A DNA stretch of 64,000 nt. Origin: Piscicola geometra (lineage: Eukaryota > Annelida > Clitellata > Hirudinida > Piscicolidae). Where the stretch lies: positions 12,208,894-12,272,893 of the forward strand of contig OX030956.1 in assembly GCA_943735955.1 (NCBI GenBank), read 5' to 3'. This document shows, piece after piece, positions 1 to 11,617 of the stretch. The position numbers and the translations under genes were made by a program. The first letter of the stretch is position 1. Each line of letters starts with the position of its first letter. The notes beneath the pieces were generated by a model that made no database searches, had not been told where the DNA came from, and saw only the letters and a program-made list of their open reading frames with translations.

Positions 1-118
1 CACATTTTTCATTATTCTGCATCTTTATTTAATTTTAAATTAGTTTGTTCCATAATTGACTGAATGTTTCAAGGCTAAAAATCATGAAAATTTTTAATTT
101 AATTTTTTTTTTCAACAG

Positions 119-2482
119 TCTTGAAATGGGGTCTGTCATGGGCTTAGCATACTTGGCGGCAGTTTGTGGAGCTTTGCCTGTAGGCCTGGTACGCAACCTG
201 GGCACTCACGATACCATCTTTACCTCTGCTCATGAATTAGGCCATAAGTTAGAAAGGCTTCAGTTATAATTTTAGTTATAATTTTAGCATTTTATAAAGT
301 TATTTTAGCATTTTATAAAGGTATTTTAAGATTTTATTAAGTTATTTTAGGAATTTATTAAGTCCTTCTAAGATTTTACAAATTAGTTATAACTCTTCAA
401 TATATTAAAACGACATTCAAACAAAACAGCATGGGCTCAGATCACGATGCGACAGCTGCATGCACGCCACAGAATTCTTACATTATGGCTCCCTCCATTT
501 TAGGAGACTCAGGGAACTTCAAAAATGAATTATACTTTTCCCCGTGTACAATTGATAGATTCGCCAGACATATCAGGAATCTTAATAGGTTTTTTAAAAA
601 AATTAAATCCTTAATATTATTTGGTCAAAATTGGATCAAGTAGTAAATCCAGTTTTTGGCCAAGCTCCAATTGAAACCTACTCAATGACCAATAAAGGAA
701 AAATATAACCCGCGATGAAAATCCATCATATTTCCTTTCTAATTAAATGTAATTTTTTTATTGCCACTGAAGACGTAAAAAACGTATATATATTTATGAT
801 TCAACTATTCTTATTTTTCAAATATCCATATATTTTAAAAGTCAGGGAAGAAACTGCCTTCTGAACAAACCGTCTCACCTGCTGCAGCCTATGGACGCCA
901 GTTCCAACTTGGCCATCATGCCAGGCCAAAAGTACTCACTGACGGAGCAATGCGCTATTTCCTTCGGCCCAGGCTCTGTTTACTGCGGGGTGATTATGTT
1001 TTCTTTATAAATACTACTTGTAAAATTCATGAATTTGTTTAACAATTTATTTTAAATTAAGCTGGTTTTTAAAAGAAAACTATTTGTTTTCTAAATCATT
1101 TTAGTATTTTTAAAAGTAATAAAAATAGTTCAATTAGAATTTTACTATTTATAAAACAAAAAAATACTTCAAATTTCAAACTTAAAATGTTAACAATCAA
1201 AAACTCCCCAACGCAGGGAGATGTGGTAGAAGATGCACTTTGCAAGAATATAAAATGCACTTATTCAGCCTTGAATCAGTGCTCTTGGAATAGAAACTTC
1301 AGGCCGATGGACGGGACTTCTTGGGGCAACCGAAAGGGGTGCATCAGTGGCCACTGTGTCGCCGACGCTAAAGCTCCCGTCTTTACGCGTTGGTGGTTTT
1401 TAAAATGAATTTTCCAAAATTTATACAATTTTTTGATTTTTCATAAATGGAAATTTCATCGAGCAGCTCAATGAATAATAAACAATGGTAATATTTAAAG
1501 CATTATTCAAATTAAAACAGAAAAGAAATGCCGGTATGGAGACAGTATAGCCATCATTAGTCATTGGATTAACGGCTTAACTTGCAAAATGGTTAGAAAT
1601 ACACACAATCATCTCTGTTATGATGCAAATATTGCTACTCTCTGTTGCAAAACTTGTGAAGATATCAAGTCAAGGTTGAATCCAAGTGAGGAATTTAAAT
1701 TATTAAGTTAAACATAAATTGTAAAATAAAAGTATTTTAAACAAAATTATTTTTTACACTTTTAAAGAAAACCAAGTAAATAGCACAAAAATCTAAAAAT
1801 AAATTAGATGGTTTTTAAAATCTATTTTTTTGCAGCTTGTCCGTATGGATATAAAAAACAGTACTGTAGAAAAGATGATTGTATCTATGAAACTGAAAGA
1901 GAAACTTGTTGCAAAACGTGCGTCAAAAACGCTAACGGATGTTTCAGAGATGATGTAAGGAAAAGTTTTTTAACACTTGATACTATTTTAGGAATAACAA
2001 ATTTAAAAAATCTTTTGCTTATGAATGAAGATAGTTTATGAATAATGTAGATGATTATTTAATTTTTTAAACAAAAACCAGTATTTGAGAAAAATTCATT
2101 TATGAAATTCACTTTATTTTCTTTAAGAATCCTCAATGCGCCCAGTGGACTTGGAAATGTACTGACAACTACATGAAAACACACTGTTGCAATAAGTGTG
2201 CCAAAGAGGCTAAAACTAAAACTAAGACTATATCTCCCAGCAGTATGTGTTCCAACCTATCATTATGAAATTAAACAAACTTTCAAAAAATACTTAAAAC
2301 ACGATTTGAAGCTTTTTTAGGCTATTGGACACGATCTCATTATAATTTTAACTGATTTGATTTATTCAGTTGCCTGCAAGGACCTCGCTTCTTGGTGCCC
2401 AAAGTACGTTGCAAACAACCCTGGAACGTGCCAAACTAAAAACATTAAAAAGAATTGCTGTGCTACGTGCAAAGGAAAATAA
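119..2482 (+). CDS. ADAMTS-like secreted metalloprotease, 3' part (8 exons)
   Basis: Zinc metalloprotease of the ADAMTS (reprolysin) type, expected to act on extracellular matrix. Exons read as 119-247, 430-588, 851-989, 1217-1388, 1521-1685, 1836-1954, 2128-2242 and 2370-2482; every phase closes and the stop is TAA. Joining exons 1 and 2 restores HELGHNMGSDHD, the three zinc histidines and the catalytic Glu, followed by a Met-turn candidate in SYIMAPS. Exons 3-4 give the disintegrin-like and cysteine-rich part (NCLLNKPS, EQCAISFGPGSVYC, GCISGHCV). Exons 5-8 each hold a short cysteine module ending CCxxC (CCKTC, CCKTC, CCNKC, CCATC), resembling PLAC/ShKT-like folds. No thrombospondin type 1 repeat is visible. 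The signal peptide and propeptide lie upstream of the window. The exon 4 donor is the least certain boundary. Confidence 0.85.
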
Positions 2483-3870
2483 GATGATTATAAAACATAG
2501 CTTTTTCAGCCTAAGAGATTGCTCAAATTATAGGGGGAAGTTGCTTAAGATTTTTATAAGTAGCTTCAATTGCATAAGAAATAATTTTAACTTATTTAGC
2601 CATTTGAAACTTTGTTTTTATAAAATATATACTATATATAATCTATGTAAAACATATACTCTATATAGTCTATATACTATATAGAGTATATAGTATATAG
2701 ACTTCTACAGTCTCATTCTAAATTTAATTTTTGGAAACTATTCGTATTCCATTTTAGGCACCTATGACCATGCTACACATTAATGATCGTCACAGGCCGA
2801 TCACTCAATTTCTAATTACACAACTTGCAAACAATAAAACTGAATTGCATCATCTAGTTAGTAATAAAAAATTGAAATTATATACCTTCGGAAGTTGATA
2901 AAAAAAATTCAAAATGTTATCTCCCAATATTGTAAAAATTCTTCTAGAAATCATTTTTTAAGTATTCTAATTGAATAAGACAACTTTTAGAAACGAAACC
3001 AACATAAAAATGTGTATATAGACGGATGCATATATATGAAATAAAAAATTTGTTAATTTTTAAAGCGCATAACTGTAAATAAGCTCGTTCCATCTTTGGA
3101 ATCAGTTTATCTTGAGCAACCTCCCCCTACTTAAGTCATAACAAGGTTTTCAATTATTTTAAAACAACTTATAACTACGAATAAGTTGGTGAAACTTATT
3201 TATTTAAAAAAATATTATTTCAACTATGAAATTTTTTCCGTCTATTGATTTTACGTTTCATTGAATAAAATTGAGTCTTAAAAATCTACTTTTCAATGAC
3301 TAAATAAGGTGAATAGGAAAGACTGATTTATTATATCTTATAGGATAAAATATAGATTTAACTTTCTCCTATTTTTTGAAAAAACCTGCAACGTTTCACT
3401 TTCATCTGTTTCCACTACCTCCAAAACCATCACAACCTCACCATTCACACTCATTCTTTTCTCCACCTCTGCTCATTCATTTCCTCAAATAACCAAACCT
3501 CAACTATCAACCCCACTTCACTGAACCGAACCCCCTTAATCAACCACACCACCCCATCCCCTTCAATCGAGGGCATAGTCATCTTCGTTGAACTGTGTGG
3601 GTGCGGAATAGTATGGAATGGTGTGTGCGTGGAATGGTGTGTGGGTGCGGCATAGTGTGGAATGGTGTGTGTGTGTGTGAAATGATGGAAGATTAGGTGG
3701 GTGTGTGGAATGGTGCAAGAAAGTGACGAGATTATTATTCATACACATTTAATATAATATTAGAATAAAATTATTAAATTTTAAGAAATAAAAAAAAGGA
3801 AATGGTATTAATATGTGTTTCAAAAGTATTTTTAATTTAAAAAAAGATAAATCTTCCATGACAAGATCAT
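2483..3870. other. intergenic, AT-rich; no gene seen
   Basis: Follows the ADAMTS-like stop codon. AATAAA-type motifs occur near 2833 and could serve as a polyadenylation signal. An imperfect palindrome of TATA and CTATATAG steps lies at about 2630-2700. A T/G-rich stretch with short GGAATGGTGTG repeats lies at about 3590-3720. No open frame here looks like protein. Confidence 0.5.
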
Positions 3871-3879
3871 TCAATTAAT

Positions 3880-4606
3880 AATATAACAAATCAATAAATA
3901 TTAAAATATAATATAAAAAATCAATAAATATTAAAATATAATATAAAAAATCAATAAATATTAAAATATAATATAAAAAATCAATAAATATTAAAATATA
4001 ATATAAAAAATCAATAAATATTAAAATATAATATAAAAAATCAATAAATATTAAAATATAATATAAAAAATCAATAAATATTAAAATATAATATAAAAAA
4101 TCAATAAATATTAAAATATAATATAAAAAATCAATAAATATTAAAATATAATATAAAAAATCAATAAATATTAAAATATAATATAAAAAATCAATAAATA
4201 TTAAAATATAATATAAAAAATCAATAAATATTAAAATATAATATAAAAAATCAATAAATATTAAAATATAATATAAAAAATCAATAAATATTAAAATATA
4301 ATATGAAAAATCAATAAATATTAAAATATAATATAAAAAATCAATAAATATTAAAATATAATATAAAAAATCAATAAATATTAAAATATAATATAAAAAA
4401 ATCAATAAATATTAAAATATAATATAAAAAATCAATAAATATTAAAATATAATATAAAAAATCAAGAAATATTAAAATATAATATAAAAAATCAAGAAAT
4501 ATTAAAATATAATATAAAAAATCAATAAATATTAAAATATAATATAAAAAATCAATAAATATTAAAATATAATATAAAAAATCAATAAATATTGAAATAT
4601 AATATA
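3880..4606. repeat. 30-bp tandem repeat (about 24 copies)
   Basis: A near-perfect head-to-tail array of a 30-bp AT-only-like unit (TCAATAAATATTAAAATATA plus ATATAAAAAA). A single-base insertion near 4400 shifts the register, and occasional substitutions (AAGAAAT for AATAAAT) mark older copies. The unit is a multiple of three without a stop on the minus strand, so it yields long but meaningless open frames (repeating DFLYYILIFI). This is satellite DNA, not a gene. Confidence 0.95.
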
Positions 4607-4609
4607 ACA

Positions 4610-4689
<80 letters not shown>

Positions 4690-4690
4690 A
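4607..4690. repeat. (GAT)n microsatellite
   Basis: About 28 uninterrupted GAT triplets directly abutting the 30-bp satellite. Confidence 0.97.
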
Positions 4691-4842
4691 TTTTTAAAAT
4701 GCACCAAAGTATGGATGGATGGATGGGAGATGCAGTTATAAAATCAATGAATAATATTGAAAATTAAAAAGAAATAATCGTTGAATGAATAACTGAGAAT
4801 GAGAGAAAATGTATAAAAAAAACAAAACCAAAAATAATGGAT

Positions 4843-6443
4843 TTAAACTGGAAAAAAATATGCACTAAAAGAGGCAGATTTGACGCCTAACATGGCTGAT
4901 CGGCATGTGATGTACTTGACGTAGATGATGATGATGACGAGGATGATGAGGAGGAGGATGGTGAAGACGCCGAACATCATTATCATCAGAATGGGAGCTT
5001 CGAGAGGAAAGGCTGAATGTGTTGTTTGTGTGGTTGTGTTGCGATGAATGCTGTGATGGAATTGATGAGATAGTTGGTTCTTGGAAGTTGAGGAAACGGA
5101 AACAATTAATTAATTAGGAATTTATTTCTTTCATAAATTTTAAGAATGATTAATTGATTTGATAAATTAAATTTTTTTACCTTATAAAATTAATATATAA
5201 TCCATTATAAAACTACTTAATTCAGTTTTCACTTCTTCAAAAATTAAAGACACATGTCATTCAAAAGAACATTATATTTCATTTAATTGCTTTGATTTTT
5301 AAATACTTAATTAATAAAACACGATGAAACATAAAATGAGATATATGAATATCATCATTTAAAATAAATTATTCTAAATTTGGTTTTTTAGTTGTATTTT
5401 ATCAACTTTTAATAATAAAAATGATTTCTCATAAACCTAATGATGCTGCTTTCCTCGCAGGCTCTCCTGTTCGTGTGGCAATAAGCAAAAGATTAGTAAG
5501 TGAAAACAAATTGGAGAACAAAAATGGGAGAACCCCAGCTAGAAGTTTAAATTGACTCATCACCTAAAGGCACCAAGACCCACAAATACCTATAACGTTA
5601 ATGAAGGCGCTCTTGATGACGATTGCATAGGCATTCCTGACGATGCACTGCAGCACCACCACGTCTGATTCGACGTCTGCACACGTGATGCACAAGCGCC
5701 TGATGACCAGCGTTCGATTGTCGTTCGATAGTTCGTAACGGGAAATGCCTTCGATTAGGGAATGTGGAGAGTTTTTGAAGAAGTTTTATTTTTAGATAAT
5801 AAGATAAAATAAAATAACGATTAAAAGAATTTTTTCCCATTTTGACTATGAGAATTTTAAATAGTTTTAAAATATTTTTTTCATAAACTGAATTAGAAGA
5901 AAAATATATAGCATGAACACCTTTTATAGGCTGATTATTCCTTAGCCATGTCACAGTAGGGGATAGGACACCGGAGGGCTTGCAAGTAAGGGTGGCAGTG
6001 GATCCTTGCTTGGCATTGATGTTCCTGGGTTGGTCGGAGGGAGAAGCGAAGAAGGGCTTTGCTGTGCGGGTGAGATAATTTATTTTGGTAGAAGCAATTA
6101 AGAAAACGCTTAGAAAATACTAGAATTATGATAAACCCTATTTAAATGATTTTCCCAATAACTATATCGACTATAATGAAATTGAGATCAAATGAAAATG
6201 AAAAAAGAACTGACAATGAACATGGAGCATGTAATAGTGACTAGCGACACCGTGCTCATTCTTTGCCACACAAGCGTACAGGCCTGTGTGCTTGAAGGTC
6301 AAGTTACTCAAGTGGTAGTGGCTGCCACTCTGTAGGTTGGAACGAGGGCCGTAGTGGTCTGCTTCCGATATTGAGGCTTCATGGAATTGTATGTCTGAAA
6401 CACGTCCACTGATCCAATAATCTTTGCTAAAATTTAAAGTAAC
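4843..6443 (-). CDS. type I membrane immunoglobulin-domain protein, L1/neuroglian-like (5' incomplete)
   Basis: Probable cell-adhesion or recognition protein at the plasma membrane. Exons on the minus strand: 6443-6242, 6061-5921, 5748-5590 and 5012-4843; phases agree throughout. The first exon holds the end of an Ig domain ([16 protein letters not shown]). Exons 2-3 form a second I-set Ig domain ([52 protein letters not shown]). The last exon encodes a hydrophobic span of about 25 residues ([19 protein letters not shown]), then a tail of roughly 25 residues and TAA. The closest resemblance is to Ig domains of the L1CAM/neuroglian family, but there are no fibronectin III domains and no ankyrin-binding FIGQY tail. 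The acceptor of the last exon has a poor pyrimidine tract. Upstream exons and the signal peptide were not found. Confidence 0.65.
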
Positions 6444-6573
6444 CTAAAAAAAGGCCCAACCTACATCCACCATCCCACAGCACACCATCCATACCATCCC
6501 ATTCCCCACCACACCATCCCATCCACACCCATTCAACACCACACCATCCCATCCACACCACCCCACCACGCAG

Positions 6574-7023
6574 CGCCTTGGACGCCGAGAGTGAGCACCT
6601 GGTGCAAGAGGCGCTGGTCAGGGTGATGGAGGCACGCACTGTCTTCGTGATCGCACATCGCCTCTCCACCATCAGGAGGTTGTTTTTTGGGGAGAGGGGG
6701 GGGGGGGGGGAAATGGGATGTGGAAAGGGTTTGTTTGTGATCCCTCGTCATCATCATCAGCATCTCTCTAATCATTATCATTTTAACTATTATTTGCGTT
6801 TCTTTTCTCATCATCCCAACCTTAATTAACCCACATCACCAGCCATACCTCACCACCCACTCACTCCCCATCATCCACACCCACCCACAGAGCGGACCAG
6901 ATAGCAGTGCTGCAGGGGGGAGGGGTGGTCGAGGTGGGGGCGTATGAAGACCTTTTGAAAGTGCCCCAGGGTGAGTTCAGAAAACTGGTAGAAAGGCAAA
7001 CCCTGGGTATCGGCGATGCTTGA
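6574..7023 (+). CDS. ABC transporter nucleotide-binding domain, last two exons
   Basis: Exons 6574-6678 and 6891-7023 join in phase and end in TGA. They encode the end of an ATPase domain: the residues just after the Walker B/D-loop ([15 protein letters not shown]), the switch histidine in [13 protein letters not shown], and the terminal strand region ([19 protein letters not shown]), finishing [16 protein letters not shown]. This is typical of half-transporters of the ABCB family, perhaps mitochondrial ABCB8/ABCB10-like. An AATAAA at 7245-7250 fits as polyadenylation signal. No exon with the Walker A or LSGGQ signature was found upstream before the ADAMTS-like gene, and an Ig gene on the other strand occupies that interval. 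This may be a gene fragment or a gene with a distant 5' part. Confidence 0.75.
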
Positions 7024-7250
7024 GGGGGTTGGTTGAGGGAGGAGCTAGTTGAGGGGGGGTTGGTTGAGGCGGGGGGTTGGTTGAGGGGGAAATGGGGGGC
7101 TGTTGAGGGGGGGTTTTATGGTTGAGGGTGGTACTTTTACTGTATAACTGTGTTCAGGGAGTATGTGGGCTTGGAATGGGGGAGGTTTCCGTATGCTGGA
7201 TTTTTCAACGCTAAGACCATAAGTGACTGATAGCAAGATGAAAGAATAAA

Positions 7251-7988
7251 ACTTTTCTATATTTTCGAATTATCTGTCTATTTCACCAACAATCGTAAAA
7301 CCTTTGGAATTGTAAATATATATGGCATGTAGTATATCAAAGTTAGGTATGGTTACTTAATGATAAAATCTACACTATAATAACTAAGCCTTGTTGCGTA
7401 TAACCCGTGTAACGTGAACTAACTGGTTATTCGATATAACTTATTTTTAATAATAAAATTCTTATCCCGGAAAAATATTTTTCTTTGTACTTGAAATTTA
7501 GATAAATTAGTGAAAGTCGCCAACGGATTTACTCGGGATGTGTGTAAATAATGAAGATTTTTTTAGCAATTAAATTGCTTTACTTACATGTAAAGTCCGA
7601 GTTTGAAATTTTAGTTATATCACTTAATCTAATCACCATTAGTATTTTGAAAAGATAACTCTTGCATCAAAGTTCATACATACAAAGTAATGCTTGTAAA
7701 GAAAGAATAATCAGACCGAGAAAGACCAATTGAAGACAAAATAACATTACAATATATATTTAAAAATATGATTAAAACCTAAATATTTCTTAGGCGTGAT
7801 GATGATATCAACATGATATTAGTGATGTTTTTGCACTCAGCACCCATCTGAAGCTTTTAGCCCCGTACATGAGCAGCTGATTACGTGAACACGTTTGTAT
7901 TGTAACTAGTGTCACTTACAGTGGGTTAAACATATATTTGGGTCCATCTACTAAAATACAAACAAGAAACGAAAAGAAGAGATCCATG
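7251..7988. other. intergenic, no gene seen
   Basis: AT-rich single-copy-looking sequence between the ABC exons and the canopy gene. Presumably includes the 3' untranslated region of the canopy gene on the minus strand. No conserved frame seen. Confidence 0.5.
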
Positions 7989-9050
7989 TCATAGTTCTTC
8001 CTTATCAGCATCATCACTTTGACCTTCATCATCAACATCCTCCTCGTCGTCATCATCATCATCATCATCATCAGCAGCAGCAGTAGCTGGTGGGGTAGTA
8101 TCAGCCAATGGGGCTTCTTTAATGTAGGACACTTTGCCCTTGACCTCTTCCAAGTCGGTGATGTTGACGGTGGCACAAGCGTCTGCAAGTGTCGCAACAT
8201 CGAGAATAAGTTACAAATGGATTCATAGTAAGTCATGCATATTAAATTGCTTCTGATGCTGACGATTAAATTATTATGACTTAATGACCACATCATGAAT
8301 ATTAATCGATATTATCGACGTAAATACTAATTACATGAATACTAATGCCTTACCAGTGACGTCAAGGCACAGTTTCTCATGGTAGTCTTCTCCGTCAGAC
8401 TTGAAACTGCTCACGATCTCTTCCTCATACTCTTCTACGAAGGCCTGGCACTGATCCAATGCATGCATAGTTAATTAGCAATGCATGAATAGAAGATTAA
8501 TTGAATAAAATGAAAGAGTAAGTTACCGAATTAGCCTTATTTGTCAAGTTTTATATGTTAGTGCAGATAATATACATTAAAATGCTTTCAATTAGAAACA
8601 ATTAATAAACTTAATCAAAACTTTTTTTAATTAGGAAATCACTAACAGCAGAGTTGAGCTTCTTTGCAGCGGACATGTCGACATGCAAGCCTGTAGCCAT
8701 CGAACCACTGTGGTCAGTTCTCCTCAAGAAAACCTTCCTGCCTTGCTGATCAACCATGCCATAGTTTCCCAGCTCTGAGCAGACGCTTTCAAATACTTCA
8801 TAAAGATGCGCTTCACTTTTTGCATAAGGTACCTATATTAAAAAGATTAAGTTATAGTTTTATTTTAGTAGAAAACAAGTTTTTAAACTATTTTGAATTT
8901 TTATATTTTATCTATGAATAGAGAAATGATCAAACCTGGTTAATTTTTGGTTGCCTTTTGGATCTATTCTGAAACTTCCTACTTCTATCAGCTTCTTTGG
9001 ATCTACTTTACTAATACTATGAAGAATTTCATCGGTGATGCCCAAGCAAG
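7989..9050 (-). CDS. canopy-family ER protein (CNPY2/seele-like), first exon missing
   Basis: Saposin-like ER-lumen protein; canopy proteins act in receptor and FGF-pathway protein maturation. Exons: 9050-8936, 8832-8647, 8450-8354 and 8182-7989. Family hallmarks are clear: CLGITDEI then KVDPKKLIEVGSFRIDPKGN, VPYAKSEAHLYEVFESVCSELGNYG, CQAFVEEYEEEIV, and LCLDVT followed by ACATVNITDLEEV. The C-terminus adds a run of nine Asp, an acidic stretch, and ends KEEL, an ER-retention tetrapeptide in the position of HDEL in relatives. The signal peptide and first Cys of the CxxC pair lie in an upstream exon I could not place. The junction between the first two exons listed is out of phase by one base with the obvious splice sites. 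Confidence 0.85.
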
Positions 9051-9059
9051 CTTGAAATA

Positions 9060-9795
9060 GGGGAAAATTATAAAAAGATTATTAGAAAATAAAATTACCA
9101 TTATAATATAAGGCTTATATTATATTAAAAGCATAAAAAATATTTAGAAAATTTCAATAAGTATAAATCATTAAAAAATATTAGAGGAAAAAACCTCCAC
9201 AATTTAACTCATCATTGGATGATTGAAGAGTAGAAAAAACTTTCAAAAAAAAAATATGAGGAATTTTGTTTGCATGGTGATTATTCTTAGAGAATTTTGG
9301 CAAAACTGCTCTGTAATCCCTTAATTTATTCACAACTATTAGACTCCTCCCACTTTAAAATGACCCAGTTTTATTTTGTAAATTTAATTTATTTTACTAT
9401 TAATAAAAACTAAATATGTGAATTATATTTATATTAGGATTTATTAAAACAAAAAATAAATTAATTATGTATTTATTTGTATATTTTATCTAAACACTTT
9501 CGAAAAAGTATATTTTCAAAACCTGTCATTGTGTTATTAAAATAATTATAACAGACAAAATGCAGTTATTATTATTTTTAAATGAATTTACATGAATTCT
9601 TTGTAAAAATTCAGTATTTAAAATGCGTTTAATCATATACCTATAGTAATACTCAAGTTTCAACGTAATTTCTATAGTAACAGACAAGTTTCAACGTGAC
9701 GTCACGCTCAGTTCTAAAAATAGCTGTATGGTAAAAAGAAATATTGTATGGAGGTTTCAATGCAAAAACACGTTACTTTGGAAGCCGATTGCATC
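9060..9795. other. AT-rich gap; probable canopy intron 1 / THAP upstream region
   Basis: No coding signature. It should hold, or lead to, the first exon of the minus-strand canopy gene, but no convincing signal-peptide exon was recognised. A direct repeat (CAAGTTTCAACGT) occurs at about 9650-9700 just before the THAP exon. Confidence 0.4.
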
Positions 9796-10137
9796 ATGCC
9801 TGTTAGTTGCAGTGCAATAGGGTGCACACAAAAATTTGAAAAAGGCTCTCATATAAAACTCTATAGGTTTCCGAGAGAAAAAAATAGGCTAAAAAAGTGG
9901 ATAATTGCGCTTAAACGAACCTCTTTGAAGGATCCAAATAAGTTATGGGAGCATGACCGGCTTTGCAGTTTGCATTTCATCGAAGGTGAATATAAATAAA
10001 TTATTATATGTTTTAAGTGAATGATAGTGCATTTTTTGTTTTTTCCTCCAGGAAAACCATTCCCATTTAGTAGCCATCCTGACTACATCCCATCAATATT
10101 CTTTTTGGTGTTCATCTTATATCTGGACAAGCTATAG
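9796..10137 (+). CDS. THAP-domain protein fragment (possibly transposon-derived)
   Basis: Start chosen at MPVSCSAIGC because the THAP zinc finger always begins at the initiator region; an in-frame ATG at 9748 adds 16 residues. The first exon carries the C2CH THAP pattern: C-A-x-x-C, the KLYRFP segment, W at KKWI, and LCSLHF. It splices at about 9985 (donor GTGAAT) to an exon after CTCCAG at about 10052, restoring GKPFPFSSHPDYIPSIF, the normal end of a THAP domain. Translation then stops at about 10135. Only a DNA-binding domain of about 90-100 residues is encoded. THAP domains occur in host regulators and in P-element-like transposases. The tail overlaps a sequence repeated in inverted orientation near 18.05 kb, which favours a mobile origin. 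Confidence 0.65.
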
Positions 10138-10184
10138 GCTAAAAAGAAAATAAATTAACATAATGATGTTATGATATTATAACT
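10108..10184 (+). repeat. 77-bp repeat, copy 1 (inverted partner near 18.01-18.09 kb)
   Basis: Starts GGTGTTCATCTTATATCTGG and ends ATGATGTTATGATATTATAA. The reverse complement near 18009-18088 matches it with about one mismatch. A partial third copy (AAATTAACATAATGATGTTA) is found at about 10210-10245. Confidence 0.9.
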
Positions 10185-10244
10185 ATTATATAACTATTTA
10201 TAGGTCAAAATTTAAATAAATTAACATAATGATGTTATGATATA

Positions 10245-10778
10245 ACTTTTTGAAAACTTTATGAAAAAGGTTTACATTTAAATAAGACTCGATTGTTATT
10301 GTTTATGATTACATATCTGTATATGTTTCTCTAAAAACTAATAATAGTAACTCCAAAACGGATTTTCTATATTTCTGAATAGATTAAGTTTTCAACACAT
10401 TTGGCATTCCAAATTAATTACTTTTCTAAACTACAAAACCATTTAAATCGGTAAAATTAAGCCATTGTTGAAACATCTGAGAAAATAATCTGAAATTAGT
10501 GAACTTTGTTTAATGTTTAATAATAATGAGAAATGTGAAAAATACTCATGAAAAGAGCTTAATGAACATAAACCCACTTATATTCTCACTATTTTATCAA
10601 AGCAAACCAATGTTTCTTTCCATGAAAATCTCTACTTTGGGCATGCAAAAACAATGACCACAAGTTGTCGTATTCTGATCATTTTGCTGATGCGCTCCTG
10701 TCCGACTTGTGCGTAGAAAGACTCGTTTGTGATGTGGTTGATGGACTGTTGGATTCCAAGCAAACTCTCTGAACATCA
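10245..10778. other. non-coding AT-rich gap
   Basis: No recognisable gene. A minus-strand open frame runs through 10597-10779 but lacks any family signature; it directly follows the broken end of the LINE fragment. Confidence 0.4.
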
Positions 10779-11600
10779 TTAGCTTACATAAAAGGCTGTT
10801 AATGCTACCGGTCGATAATTTTTAATTTTCCGTCTCTCACCTCCTTTATGAATTAGAACGATCCGACTATAGCTCCAACTTTTCGTTACCTCCCCTCCTT
10901 CTAATATTTTATTAAACCAATTTCTCACCTCTTCTCTTCCTCTACATTTCAACGACTTCAACAACTCCCCACTTACCCCCTCTTCATCCGCTACTTTTCT
11001 TAGTTTAAGTTTTTTCAGTGCCCGTTAAAATTCATTCTTACTGATGTTTCCTTCATCCTCCATTTTTTTACTTTATTTTTCGCTGTTCATCGTGGCTTCT
11101 TCTTCCGTGTTTAGAAACTATCTCTATGTATTGAGTATGCACTCTTCCATCTCCTCTTTTCCTTCCCAAACACCACCCTCTTCATCCACCAAATCCTCTA
11201 CCTCCACTTATTTTTCCCCTTTCCCCATAAACTTATTCAACTCTCTGAACATATTTCTCTTTCTTTCATTCCATCTTCCCATGTATTCTTTCGTCTTTGC
11301 TGCCTTTTTTCCAAGTTGTTTTTCTCTTCGCCTCTGCTCCCTACTCCATTCTTTCTTTTTCTTTACGGCTTCTTCCACCTCCACGTCCCACCAATCTATA
11401 TGATGGTGTCTTGGTTTCTCCACTTCGAATCTTCTTGCTACTTTTCTAATCAACTCTTCTATATTCTTCTCTTTGTTTTTATTCATTTCTGTTTCAACCC
11501 CCCCAATCCAGAGTTCTAAACTCTCCTCCTTAATGATCTTTTTCTTCTTTCTTTTTCTTTGATCTTTATTTTTATGCCACTTTATCTTTACCGCCACCAC
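10779..11600 (-). pseudogene. non-LTR retrotransposon (LINE) reverse-transcriptase remnant
   Basis: The minus-strand reading from 11600 gives a basic linker region with a WW motif (HHHIDWWDVEVEEAVKKKKE) typical of the segment between endonuclease and reverse transcriptase. After a frameshift around 10965-11210 it continues as the start of the reverse transcriptase (WSYSRIVLIHKGG, then NYRPVALT). It ends abruptly at 10779 after the YRP motif. The endonuclease and the catalytic FADD-type motif are absent, so this is a dead fragment. Confidence 0.75.
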
Positions 11601-11617
11601 ACAGTGATAACTTTATC

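Noticed and set aside
2630..2700. TATA-rich palindrome as a terminator hairpin
   Set aside because: Intrinsic terminators are a bacterial feature; here it is an AT-rich imperfect palindrome of unknown meaning.
3875..4610. Minus-strand frames of 176 and 79 codons with repeating DFLYYILIFI
   Set aside because: Pure consequence of a stop-free 30-bp tandem repeat; no start context, codon bias or flanking exon.
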